From NCBI GenBank assembly GCA_964349065.1, contig CAYGEY010000013.1:1-23751 (forward strand): a DNA stretch of 23,751 nt, given 5' to 3'. The number at the start of each line of letters is the position of its first letter. Position 1 is the stretch's first letter. This DNA is from CAYGEY01 sp964349065. GTDB taxonomy: Bacteria; Patescibacteriota; Gracilibacteria; 1-14-2-50-48-13. The notes below the pieces were generated by a model. The model was given only the letters and a program-made list of their open reading frames with translations. It did no database searches and was not told the origin of the DNA. The translations under genes were made by a program, and so were the position numbers. Positions 5,371 through 13,526 of this stretch are shown piece by piece.

Positions 5371-7863
5371 TTACTTTCCCTTCATCGGTCTATTCGGTGC
5401 AATCGCATAGTAACTTAGCATAAACTCCGCCAACTGTTTAAATAGCGGGGCAGCGGTTTGATCAGCCCACTTTGATGTCCTTGGGCGTTCAATCTTTGTA
5501 ATAATCACATACTTCGGATCGTCCGAAGGGAAGAATCCTGCAAATGATCCATTTGTTGAACCAACCGGATCATTTTCATACCCACCTTGAGATGATGCTA
5601 TCTGTGCAGTTCCTGTTTTTCCTGCAATATAGTATCCATCAATTTTTACTATTTTTGATCCACCTTTTTCAACTACCTGAGTTAACATGGCAGCAACTGT
5701 ATCCGCAGTTTCCTTTGATATAACTCTATTTTGTACCTTTTTCTCAGTATTCACGACTCGACCAGAGGTTGGATATACTATTTTTTCAACGAGCCTAGGG
5801 TTAATCAACACTCCTCCATTCGCAAGTGCAGAAAAAGCCTGTGCTAATTGAATTGGAGTTGTAGTAAGCCCCTGTCCAAAGGCGGCATTGTACTGCCTTG
5901 CGGCAGACCATTCTTCATACGGTTTTACGATCCCTTTCGCTTCATTTGGTAACTCAACATCGCTTCTTTCACCAAATCCGAAATCTTTAATATACTTGTA
6001 CATAAGAGCTTTTCCCATTTTTTGTGCGATAAAACTCATACCGATATTACAAGAAAAATTCAGAACATTAATCATATCATGCGTCCCAAGACAATGTTCT
6101 GAAACGTTTCGTATCGTAAACTCATCAACCTTTAGTTCTCCACGATCCACATAATGGGTCTGTGGCGTAATCTCTTTTGAATCGATACCAGCCGCCATAA
6201 TAAGCGGTTTAAAGATCGACCCCGGCTCATACGGCTGTTGTACAATCATGTTATAAAAACCACCGGGTCCTACCTGGTTTTTGTACACATACTTAACCGT
6301 CCCCGCAGAAATAGTATTCCGTTCATTATCCGGAACATTTATAAGTTCACCATCCTTTCCCTTGATAAACATTGGTTTTCCTTTTCCAGGATCTGAATAT
6401 GTTTCTTTCATTTCATACACATCTTGAAAGAAATTCGGATTATAACTCGGATACTGTGCCATAGCAATCACATCTCCGGTGAATGGGTCCATAATCACAG
6501 CAACTCCCGAGTTTGCTCTCGTATCAATAACCGTTTGCCTAAGCTTGTCTTCTGTGTACTTCTGAACAACACGATCAATCGTCAGATAAACATCCACCCC
6601 ATCTTCTTTATCTTGGATTTGGTCAGCTTTTAAGTTACTTGCAATCAGATTTCCCATAGGATCACTTTCCAGAGTCATTTTTCCTTCTTTTCCTCTCAGT
6701 AAATTATCAAATTCTTCTTCTATTCCATAATTTCCTTCACGTTCAAAATTTAAGAACCCTACAACTTGAGCGGCCACACTATCCTCAGGATAATACCTCC
6801 AGTTCTCATCACGTAATGCTATAGAAAAAAAGTTTTTTACTTTTTTACCCTTTGCTGTTGCACGAATATGCGTACAAATATCGGTTGCCGGATCAATCAG
6901 ATTCTCTACCTTTTCAGGATTTGAATAAAGTTGTGGACATCGTTTTTCTTGGGTTTTCAGGTCTTCGATAAGACTTCGGAGCTCAGGGGTTACTCTTCTC
7001 GTTAAATATGAATACCTTGAAATTCGTCTTGTCATCATATGATTGAGGTCATCCCATTTCATATTTAGCTTTTCACTGACAATTTTATAATTTTGATCCA
7101 AGTTTTCCGAGTCCACATGAATAGCTTCTTTAGGATTACCATAGATCACACCCTCACCAACATAAATCCCGGGCAAATTAGCAAACGCAATCCTTGCCTT
7201 ATCTAGTTCTTCAGGATTGTTGGTGTATTTAAACGGAACAAAAACAACTTCTCGCTCAGATATTTTTTGAATAATAGCTTTTTTTATAGCCATCTTCTGC
7301 ACATCTTCAGAGGCAAGTGAAATCAATTTTACATCGGATGGTTCCTTTACACTTGTAGTTTTTACACTATCAGACTTTGTATTTTTTTGCTTTTCCGTTA
7401 CCAAAGATTCTTCTACGGGTATCTTCAAATTTTCTTTTCCAACAAATTCTTCTACCTGCTCCTGACAGCTTTTTTGTGAATCATTTTGAACAGTACCTTC
7501 ACCACAAAAATGCATAAAAAGCATCCCTGATAATTTTTCTGCAATAAAATCCCGATCAACTAAATCATCAAATTCCTTATCATTAAATGGATTCGGATCT
7601 ACATACAGTAAATAGAGAGTAAGATTTTCTGCTAATACAGTCGGTTCACCTGTCTTATTTGCTTTAATATATATTTTTCCGCGACTTGCAGGATCAATAT
7701 TTGTTGTGACCTGTTGCGCCTCAGCATGAGCAATAAACTCATCATGGCGCATTACTTGCAAATTAAACAGTCGAATGAAAATGGCTATAGCAAACACTGC
7801 CAAAAATATTGCAACTGCTGTAGATCTATCCCACCTCGTTTTCATCTGACCAAAATACTTCAT
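5371..7863 (-). CDS. class B penicillin-binding protein (FtsI/PBP2 type), 830 aa
   Basis: This is a peptidoglycan transpeptidase that cross-links stem peptides during septation or elongation. A short cytoplasmic N-terminus is followed by one membrane anchor (residues ~15-34) and a large periplasm-facing dimerisation domain. The C-terminal transpeptidase domain has all three active-site motifs: S549-IFK (nucleophile S549), S604-CN and K749-TG. It is longer than most FtsI proteins, partly from a low-complexity Ser/Lys/Thr-rich insert around residues 145-185. I cannot decide between FtsI and MrdA roles, since no shape-determining partner gene is adjacent. A promoter lies so close to the ATG that the mRNA may be leaderless. 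Confidence 0.93.
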   Translation of the reverse strand: MKYFGQMKTRWDRSTAVAIFLAVFAIAIFIRLFNLQVMRHDEFIAHAEAQQVTTNIDPASRGKIYIKANKTGEPTVLAENLTLYLLYVDPNPFNDKEFDDLVDRDFIAEKLSGMLFMHFCGEGTVQNDSQKSCQEQVEEFVGKENLKIPVEESLVTEKQKNTKSDSVKTTSVKEPSDVKLISLASEDVQKMAIKKAIIQKISEREVVFVPFKYTNNPEELDKARIAFANLPGIYVGEGVIYGNPKEAIHVDSENLDQNYKIVSEKLNMKWDDLNHMMTRRISRYSYLTRRVTPELRSLIEDLKTQEKRCPQLYSNPEKVENLIDPATDICTHIRATAKGKKVKNFFSIALRDENWRYYPEDSVAAQVVGFLNFEREGNYGIEEEFDNLLRGKEGKMTLESDPMGNLIASNLKADQIQDKEDGVDVYLTIDRVVQKYTEDKLRQTVIDTRANSGVAVIMDPFTGDVIAMAQYPSYNPNFFQDVYEMKETYSDPGKGKPMFIKGKDGELINVPDNERNTISAGTVKYVYKNQVGPGGFYNMIVQQPYEPGSIFKPLIMAAGIDSKEITPQTHYVDRGELKVDEFTIRNVSEHCLGTHDMINVLNFSCNIGMSFIAQKMGKALMYKYIKDFGFGERSDVELPNEAKGIVKPYEEWSAARQYNAAFGQGLTTTPIQLAQAFSALANGGVLINPRLVEKIVYPTSGRVVNTEKKVQNRVISKETADTVAAMLTQVVEKGGSKIVKIDGYYIAGKTGTAQIASSQGGYENDPVGSTNGSFAGFFPSDDPKYVIITKIERPRTSKWADQTAAPLFKQLAEFMLSYYAIAPNRPMKGK

Positions 7864-7868
7864 ATACG

Positions 7869-7898
7869 TTTATAAATTCAGGCGCTCAAACTTTACAA
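7869..7898 (-). promoter_or_regulatory. promoter of the penicillin-binding protein gene
   Basis: On the minus strand TTGTAA (7893-7898), an 18-base spacer and TATAAA (7869-7874) precede the ATG at 7863 by only five bases. Transcription would start at about the start codon, giving a leaderless message. Confidence 0.4.
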
Positions 7899-7955
7899 AA
7901 TCACACTTCCTATGTAAACATAGATCATACTTTTCCACTAGATGTATTGTAAAAT

Positions 7956-8774
7956 ATGATGAAATCACATGTAATTGTTGGTTTGTGTACATTTGGGCTT
8001 ATGATCACTAGTTGTGGCGAGGCTTCAAAATTGGCTCCGGATGGTGGTATCGCGCTTGCTGTTTCTTCGAGTCCCTCACTTTCGATTGCTAAATGTGAAC
8101 CCATAACGGTGAAGGATTTCACTTCAGTGAATACTATTTCTACAAGCATTGGTGATTTCACCTTGTTAGGTGTTGATCCTATTGAAACTATAAGAGATAT
8201 AGGCACAAACCAATTTTTTCAAAAAATGAAAAATGATGCGGTTTGTTATAAATCAGATCCAAGCGTATCTGATAAAAGTATATATCTTTTTGGACCAAAT
8301 GAAGTTTTGATCAATGGAGAAATCATTAGGAACGGTTATGCAACTGCCTCAATCAACGAAGATTATCTGTATAAATTGTATTTCATTAAACTTGAGAACG
8401 ATGCTGAGAAAAATGTTGTTGGACTTTGGAAAGAGCAGGGAATATCGAAAAATACTTCAGGTGAGTTTCCTGTAGCCAAGATAGAAGATGTCCAAAAAAG
8501 CATCGGGAAAGAGGTTTCAGTTGAGATTATGGTAAAATCTGTTGCAAAAGGTAAAACTGCAATATATCTCAACTCCCAACTAAATTATAAAGATCCTTCA
8601 AATATTGCTATCATCATCCCACTTCCATTACCGTCAGATTCACTCAAACTTTTGTCACAAACATATCCTGATCTAGTCGGGAAAAAAATTATTATTTCGG
8701 GAAGAGTCACAGAATCAGGAGGGAAGCCGATTATGAAAGTTTTTTCAATTGGGCAACTGAGAATGGGACAGTAG
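7956..8774 (+). CDS. lipoprotein with degenerate SNase-like and OB-like domains, 272 aa
   Basis: A lipoprotein signal ends at the lipobox ITSC (C20). Residues ~65-160 follow the staphylococcal-nuclease pattern: a strand leading to LLGVDPIE, then a strand ending in VLINGEIIRNGYA, then a helix ending in GLW. The metal-side acids fit (D74 and E77, as D40 and E43 in the S. aureus enzyme). The residue matching catalytic Arg35 is Thr, and the Gly-Arg matching Arg87 is missing, so it is probably inactive as a nuclease. Residues ~175-265 look like an OB-fold (IGKEVSVEI...GKKIIISGRV). It may bind nucleic acid or another ligand at the cell surface. The gene is convergent with the helicase gene; no Shine-Dalgarno sequence is visible. 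Confidence 0.65.
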   Translation: MMKSHVIVGLCTFGLMITSCGEASKLAPDGGIALAVSSSPSLSIAKCEPITVKDFTSVNTISTSIGDFTLLGVDPIETIRDIGTNQFFQKMKNDAVCYKSDPSVSDKSIYLFGPNEVLINGEIIRNGYATASINEDYLYKLYFIKLENDAEKNVVGLWKEQGISKNTSGEFPVAKIEDVQKSIGKEVSVEIMVKSVAKGKTAIYLNSQLNYKDPSNIAIIIPLPLPSDSLKLLSQTYPDLVGKKIIISGRVTESGGKPIMKVFSIGQLRMGQ

Positions 8775-8857
8775 GAAAAAGAGTAAAAACAGAAAAACGG
8801 CTTCGGACGTTCGTCCTGCAGATTGTTTTTCTACATTTTTACTCTTTTTCCTACTGT
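8768..8857. terminator. long near-perfect hairpin between convergent genes
   Basis: ACAGTAGGAAAAAGAG... at 8768-8798 pairs with 8825-8857 over about 30 bases with one small bulge; the apex carries a second stem, GGAC-GTTC-GTCC. The 5' arm is A-rich and the 3' arm U-rich on both strands, as expected of a bidirectional terminator. The left arm includes the stop codon of the lipoprotein gene. Confidence 0.7.
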
Positions 8858-8862
8858 ACTGC

Positions 8863-11019
8863 TTACACCTTTCTAATCGGCGCAATATTCGCGGCAATTC
8901 TTTTTGTGCCAAAACGAACATTATGAAATTTGACGGTGAGGATATCTCCCTCAACTGCAAGTACTGTACCATTGCCCCAAGATGTATGCGTAATAACATC
9001 TCCAGGAGCGTAAAAACTCTCAGCACTCTCATCATCAACATATCGCACTTCTTCCGCAAAAACCGTGTCCAACATTGAATGTAATTTTTTCTTTGCCTGG
9101 AAACCTTCCATATATTCTTCAGGAATTTCTTCTAAAAATCTCGAGGCCGGGGAAGAGGAGTAAGAGCCATACATAAGCCTTGATGTGGCATGTGCGAGAT
9201 ACAGTTTTTCTTTTGCTCGTGTCATCCCGACATACATTAGACGACGTTCTTCCTCGAGATCTCGTGGGTCGAGCTGTGAACGTCCACTTGGGAAGAGGCC
9301 ATCCTCCAGTCCAACCATAAATACATACGAATATTCCAACCCTTTGGATGAGTGAAGGGTCATCAGAGTGACGGACTCGTCTGCATCTCCCAACTGATCG
9401 GTATCACTTACTAAAGCTACCTCCTCAAGAAAGGTAGCAAGAGAAATCCCTGGCTCTAAGCCATCATACTTAGCCGCAACCGATACGAGCTCCGACACAT
9501 TGGCAAACCTCTCCTCACCTTCTTCAGTTCCATCCAATAAAAATTTGTCATATTTCGTGAGTGACACAACATGTTTCATGACTCCACTGGCAGCATACTC
9601 TCTGTTATTTTCAGCAAATTCGGTTATTAGACCATGAAAGGAAATCAGCGCAGACTTGGCACTGGGAGTGAGATCACCTATTTGAACGGCCTCTTCAATA
9701 GCTTCAAAATTTGAAATACCCCGAAAAAAAGCAATTTTACTCAGAACCTCCAAAGATTTTGCTCCGATCTTCCGAGATGGTGTATTTATTACACGGGAAA
9801 AACTCACGTTATCTTTAGGATTTTGAATGAGTTTCATATATGCCAGAACGTCCTTAATTTCTTTTCGTTCATAAAATTTCACACCACCAATAATTTTGTA
9901 TGGTATACCATGACGGATCATCCCTTCTTCAAAATTACGTGACTGTGCGTTGGTACGATAGAGCACGACAAAATCCTTGAGACTAATACCTTTCTCCAAC
10001 ATATGATGATCTATACGATCGATGACTTTTTCAACTTCATCTCGTTCACTATTTGCTGTCAGAAGAGTAATTTTATGTTCATTTTCTTTTTCTGAAAAAA
10101 GAGTTTTATCCGTACGTTCCGTATTATTTTTCACGACCGCATTGGCCGCCTCGACAATCACTTTTGTAGAGCGATAATTTTGCTCCAATTTAATCACTTT
10201 CGCTTCAGGATAATCTTTTTCGAATTCTAGAATATTACGCATATTGGCTCCCCTCCACGAATATATACTCTGCCAATCATCACCGATCACACAGACATTG
10301 CGATATTTTTGAGCGAGAAGTGAAATCAATATGTATTGTGCATGATTGGTATCCTGGTACTCATCCACTGAAATATACTGAAACTGATCCTGATACTTTT
10401 CTAAAATTTCCGGAAATGTCGTAAAAATTTTCACGGTCATCATAATAATATCATCGAAATCCAAGGCATTCGCTTGGCGAAGCATTTTCTGATAAAGAGA
10501 ATACATCGTCGAGACAGTTTGCGTGAATGTGCCTTCCGCTCGGGAAGCGTATTCTTCCGGAGTAATGAGAGCATTTTTAGCATTTGAAATTGCTCCTAAA
10601 ACAGCTTTCGGATGGAATTGTTTTTCATCCAGATTTTTTTCTTTCAGAAGGGTTTTCATAAGCGCAACTTGGTCGGCAGAGTCATATATCACAAACGAAG
10701 AATCAAGCCCCAGATGATGAATGGTCTTTCGCAAGATCCGCACACAAATACTGTGAAAAGTACCCACAAGTGGCAGTGAACGCTCATCTCCACCAAGTAG
10801 CTCGCTAATCCTCGCCTTCATTTCCGTCGCCGCTTTATTTGTGAATGTCACAGCCAAAATATGACTAGGATCAATACCGAGCTCCATGATCATATGAGCG
10901 ATACGAATAGTCAGCGCCCGCGTTTTGCCGGAACCCGCTCCGGCAATAATCAATACAGGCCCTTCAGTGGTTTCTGCGGCTTCTCGTTGTTTGCTGTTAA
11001 GACTATCTAGCACAGACAT
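8863..11019 (-). CDS. pcrA: PcrA/UvrD superfamily 1 DNA helicase, 718 aa
   Basis: This is an ATP-driven 3'-5' DNA helicase for nucleotide-excision and transcription-linked repair and for clearing recombination intermediates. Motifs appear in order: Q motif (LNSKQREAA), Walker A AGAGSGKT (residues 26-33), motif II DEYQDT, motif IV QNYRST, then motifs V and VI in VTLMTLHSSKGLEY and MYVGMTRAKEKLYL. The C-terminal ~50 residues (GDVITHTSWGNGTV...) match the Tudor-like tail that contacts RNA polymerase in PcrA/UvrD. I chose the ATG at 11019, just before the Q motif. The in-frame ATG at 11130 would translate through a strong hairpin and add 37 unrelated residues. It lies downstream of nusA on the same strand. 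Confidence 0.93.
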   Translation of the reverse strand: MSVLDSLNSKQREAAETTEGPVLIIAGAGSGKTRALTIRIAHMIMELGIDPSHILAVTFTNKAATEMKARISELLGGDERSLPLVGTFHSICVRILRKTIHHLGLDSSFVIYDSADQVALMKTLLKEKNLDEKQFHPKAVLGAISNAKNALITPEEYASRAEGTFTQTVSTMYSLYQKMLRQANALDFDDIIMMTVKIFTTFPEILEKYQDQFQYISVDEYQDTNHAQYILISLLAQKYRNVCVIGDDWQSIYSWRGANMRNILEFEKDYPEAKVIKLEQNYRSTKVIVEAANAVVKNNTERTDKTLFSEKENEHKITLLTANSERDEVEKVIDRIDHHMLEKGISLKDFVVLYRTNAQSRNFEEGMIRHGIPYKIIGGVKFYERKEIKDVLAYMKLIQNPKDNVSFSRVINTPSRKIGAKSLEVLSKIAFFRGISNFEAIEEAVQIGDLTPSAKSALISFHGLITEFAENNREYAASGVMKHVVSLTKYDKFLLDGTEEGEERFANVSELVSVAAKYDGLEPGISLATFLEEVALVSDTDQLGDADESVTLMTLHSSKGLEYSYVFMVGLEDGLFPSGRSQLDPRDLEEERRLMYVGMTRAKEKLYLAHATSRLMYGSYSSSPASRFLEEIPEEYMEGFQAKKKLHSMLDTVFAEEVRYVDDESAESFYAPGDVITHTSWGNGTVLAVEGDILTVKFHNVRFGTKRIAANIAPIRKV

Positions 11020-11046
11020 TGATTGGGGGACAGAAGATATATGGCT

Positions 11047-11132
11047 TTTTGAAATGTAATGTACCCGACTCTCAATTGTCTCCACGTTCGTTACGACAAG
11101 AATCGAGTCTAGGGTAGCATTACATTTCAAAA
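11047..11132. other. 86-nt near-perfect hairpin between nusA and the helicase gene
   Basis: The outer arms pair perfectly over 15 bases (11047-11061 with 11118-11132). They continue inward through TACCC/GGGTA and GACTC/GAGTC with small bulges, then TTGTC/GACAA. The apex contains ACGTTCGT. No U tract follows in the direction of transcription. It could be an attenuator, an RNase processing site or a leaky terminator that lowers helicase expression relative to NusA. Confidence 0.6.
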
Positions 11133-11147
11133 GATCTTATTTTTTTC

Positions 11148-12443
11148 TTATGCAATTTCTTTTGCCGCTTTCACAATTTTTTCTGCACCGGCTTTTCCAA
11201 TACCACCGATCATCGTGAGATCAGATGCACTCATTTTTCGAAGTGTTTCCACGTCCTCTATACCTGCGGCCATAAGTTTTTTCTTCATTGCCTCTGCTAT
11301 GTCCAAATCCTGTACTTTTGCATCCGTAGGTGCTAAAGCTACTTCAGGAGCGGATTCTTCCGATTCCTGATTCTCTTCACCGGTTTTCACGTTTGAACCT
11401 TTTTCCTTGAATTCAGAAATATCTCGAAGATTTATTTCATATCCTGTGAGGATACTAGCCAAGCGCACATTCTGACCATTTCGTCCGATTGCAAGAGGGC
11501 GTTGATCTCCGTCCACAAATATATCAGCAATTTTTCTCTTTTCATCTATAACCATTTCCCGCACTTTCGCAGGAGCAATGGCCTGTTTCATATAATCTTC
11601 GAGTTTGTCGCTGTAATGTACTACATCGATCATCTCCCCTCCAAGCTCCTCCATGATAGTCTGGATTCGCACTCCTCGCTGTCCGACACAAGCTCCGATC
11701 GGGTCGATCTTCGGATCAGTACTGATCACAGAAACTTTAGAACGAACTCCCGGCTCACGAGCAATGGCTTTGATCAAAATCACTCCTGATTTAATTTCGG
11801 GAATTTCAAATTCAAAAAGTTTTTGAACAAGCTTCGGAGATTTACGAGTGATAACCAACTGCGGTCCTCGAGCCGTCTTTTCTACTTTTTCTAAATATAT
11901 TTTCAGTCTCTGACCTGCATAATATCGCTCATTTTGCACACGATATTCACGAGGGAAGACAACAGTGTTTCGGTCAATTTCCAAGTATACCATTCCTCGA
12001 TCTACCCTTGAAACCTGAGCCGTCAAAAGCTCATCTTCGCGTTCTTTGAATGTATCATATACCACCTCTCGTTCAGCTTCTTGAACTCGTTGCAAGATTA
12101 CTTGCTTCGCCGCCTGTGCCGCAATACGTCCAAACCCGCTTGGGGTGACGTCAATATGGATTTCATCTCCGGGTTTCGCATTTTTTCTATATTTAATTGC
12201 ATCTTTTACTGTAAGTTCGTTCGTATCGTCTTCAACGGTTTCTACCACGCTTTTCACTAAGAATACCGTGAACATTCCTGTTTCCTCATCGAGATCCACC
12301 TCGATGTTCTCCTCTTTATTATCACTAAAATCCTTTCGGTATGCGGTTTTAAGCGCGCTACACACTGCATCAATAACATAAGCTTTAGGGATATTCCTCT
12401 CGACGCAAAGCTGGTTGATGGCTGAAACAAACTGTTTATTCAT
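11148..12443 (-). CDS. nusA: transcription termination/antitermination factor NusA, 431 aa
   Basis: NusA binds RNA polymerase and nascent RNA and modulates pausing, termination and antitermination. The order of domains is normal: an N-terminal RNA-polymerase-binding domain (1-~130), an S1 domain (~135-200), KH1 with a GQRG loop (254-257) and KH2 with GRNG (320-323). A Glu/Ser-rich linker (~345-378) leads to one C-terminal helix-hairpin-helix repeat (~380-431, IGGIGKAGAEKIV). Its promoter is the best in the window. The rimP gene, often found upstream of nusA, is not adjacent; an unknown 114-residue gene and a terminator lie there instead. Confidence 0.96.
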   Translation of the reverse strand: MNKQFVSAINQLCVERNIPKAYVIDAVCSALKTAYRKDFSDNKEENIEVDLDEETGMFTVFLVKSVVETVEDDTNELTVKDAIKYRKNAKPGDEIHIDVTPSGFGRIAAQAAKQVILQRVQEAEREVVYDTFKEREDELLTAQVSRVDRGMVYLEIDRNTVVFPREYRVQNERYYAGQRLKIYLEKVEKTARGPQLVITRKSPKLVQKLFEFEIPEIKSGVILIKAIAREPGVRSKVSVISTDPKIDPIGACVGQRGVRIQTIMEELGGEMIDVVHYSDKLEDYMKQAIAPAKVREMVIDEKRKIADIFVDGDQRPLAIGRNGQNVRLASILTGYEINLRDISEFKEKGSNVKTGEENQESEESAPEVALAPTDAKVQDLDIAEAMKKKLMAAGIEDVETLRKMSASDLTMIGGIGKAGAEKIVKAAKEIA

Positions 12444-12518
12444 GTGGTAGTATCATTAGGGTAAAAAAAGTGCGTATACTTAGAGTAAGTACACGTTAGC
12501 AAGTATGAACACATGGGC

Positions 12519-12547
12519 ATTATAGACCTGGGTAAAAAATAAGACAA
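12519..12547 (-). promoter_or_regulatory. strong promoter of nusA
   Basis: On the minus strand TTGTCT (12542-12547), a 17-base spacer and a perfect TATAAT (12519-12524) predict a start near 12512, leaving a leader of about 70 bases. A run of nine G (plus strand, 12569-12577) lies about 20 bases upstream of the -35. Confidence 0.65.
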
Positions 12548-12596
12548 TAGTTTTGGTACGATTATGTTGGGGGGGGGTGAACAGAGTGAGGATAAT

Positions 12597-12637
12597 AAAA
12601 AAAAGTCTGTACCATCATCGGGGGATAAGGTACAGAC
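12597..12637 (-). terminator. Rho-independent terminator of the 114-residue gene
   Basis: On the minus strand GTCTGTACC (12629-12637) pairs with GGTACAGAC (12605-12613) and is followed at once by eight T. It is the most classical terminator in the window and isolates nusA from the gene upstream. Confidence 0.85.
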
Positions 12638-12673
12638 CAAAGGGACTAGCCAGGGGGATTGACTCCAATTTTG

Positions 12674-13018
12674 TTAAACTGAGGCAACTTCCAATTGTCT
12701 TGTATTTTGGATTTTCACTGGTGCGGGTTCACCTGATCCTGAGTTAAACAGTCTTTCGAGCCTTTCTGACTCAGTTTCAACTGCATGACATACAGGAATC
12801 TGACTTATCTTAGCGACTTCTTCTTTACTGGCACCATGTGCCCTCATCAGATCCCGAACATCTATTGGACTTGATGGAGAAATTCTAATTCGATGCTTCC
12901 GTCTACCTTTTGATTTAATTGTTATTGTTTGATTTTCTGCGTTACCCACCATATCGTCCCAGGCATTGCGAGGATAATCAGTGGTTTTTTCAACATTCGT
13001 AGTAGTATTGTTGGTCAT
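12674..13018 (-). CDS. hypothetical protein, 114 aa
   Basis: I do not recognise the family. The first ~30 residues are polar and Asn/Thr-rich. A basic patch (KSKGRRKHRIRI) spans about residues 35-47 and could bind nucleic acid. A short helical segment (DVRDLMRAHGASKEEVAKI) suggests a helix-turn-helix-like or other small helical fold, but no motif is convincing. The C-terminus is probably disordered. A GGAG lies 12 bases before the ATG, a weak site. The gene has its own promoter candidate and a classical terminator, so it looks real and independently expressed. Confidence 0.6.
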   Translation of the reverse strand: MTNNTTTNVEKTTDYPRNAWDDMVGNAENQTITIKSKGRRKHRIRISPSSPIDVRDLMRAHGASKEEVAKISQIPVCHAVETESERLERLFNSGSGEPAPVKIQNTRQLEVASV

Positions 13019-13078
13019 GTATTTCTAATACTCCAAATTTTTTATTTTTTTGCCCTTTCGGACTTCTCAGACTTCGCA

Positions 13079-13106
13079 GTTATACTCAATTTTTTCATGA
13101 GTGCAA
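13079..13106 (-). promoter_or_regulatory. promoter candidate of the 114-residue gene
   Basis: On the minus strand TATAAC (13079-13084) lies 16 bases after TTGCAC (13101-13106). The -10 is good and the -35 weak. Confidence 0.35.
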
Positions 13107-13122
13107 GAAAAAATTCTTTTTT

Positions 13123-13151
13123 TTGTAAAAACAGCCATAAAATGGTAATAT
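13123..13151 (+). promoter_or_regulatory. weak promoter candidate of the 92-residue gene
   Basis: TTGTAA (13123-13128), a 17-base spacer and TAATAT (13146-13151) precede the ATG at 13176. The surroundings are very AT-rich, so other -10 boxes are possible. Confidence 0.3.
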
Positions 13152-13175
13152 ATTACGATATATAAAACAAATAAT

Positions 13176-13454
13176 ATGAAACACACAACCCAGGACACAT
13201 TCATGCAATTTCAAAAGGACGTTCTCATGGCAATCCGAGATGCGCTTGATGGGGATAAAATCTCAACTGCTGAGGCATTCGGAATACTCGAGCTACTTAA
13301 AGCCGCAGAGGATGAGGGGCAGTTTCGGATGATTGCAAGAGGGCTTGCGAACAATCATAGTTTTTTGGCGAGAATTTTTGAGAAGTCAGAAGAGGGAAGA
13401 CGAAAAGAAGAGGAAGAGAATCAGAAGAATCTCTTGAAAGCAGGGCTAAAATAG
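13176..13454 (+). CDS. small helical hypothetical protein, 92 aa
   Basis: I do not recognise the family. The sequence reads as three to four helices with alternating hydrophobic positions, ending in a Lys/Glu-rich tail (EEGRRKEEEENQKN) that may be a short coiled coil. There is no signal peptide or membrane segment. It lies directly before the 1167-residue gene on the same strand, but that gene has its own good promoter 2 bases after this stop, so the pair is neighbouring rather than strictly one unit. No Shine-Dalgarno sequence is visible. Confidence 0.6.
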   Translation: MKHTTQDTFMQFQKDVLMAIRDALDGDKISTAEAFGILELLKAAEDEGQFRMIARGLANNHSFLARIFEKSEEGRRKEEEENQKNLLKAGLK

Positions 13455-13455
13455 G

Positions 13456-13483
13456 TTGACTTAAGTAGAATATTATATACAAT
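13456..13483 (+). promoter_or_regulatory. promoter of the 1167-residue gene
   Basis: TTGACT (13456-13461), a 16-base spacer and TACAAT (13478-13483), five of six matches in each box, give a leader of roughly 37 AT-rich bases without a Shine-Dalgarno sequence. Confidence 0.55.
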
Positions 13484-13526
13484 ATATTATCTGTTACGAT
13501 TTTAAATTACAGTTACAAACAATATT

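Noticed and set aside
8768..8857. integron attC site
   Set aside because: No core GTTRRRY/RYYYAAC boxes and no integrase; pairing and position fit a bidirectional terminator.
8745..9059. 104-residue minus-strand frame
   Set aside because: It overlaps the C-terminus of the helicase in another frame and crosses the terminator hairpin.
11020..11130. longer helicase start at 11130
   Set aside because: The extra 37 residues are encoded by the intergenic hairpin, and the Q motif begins right after the ATG at 11019.
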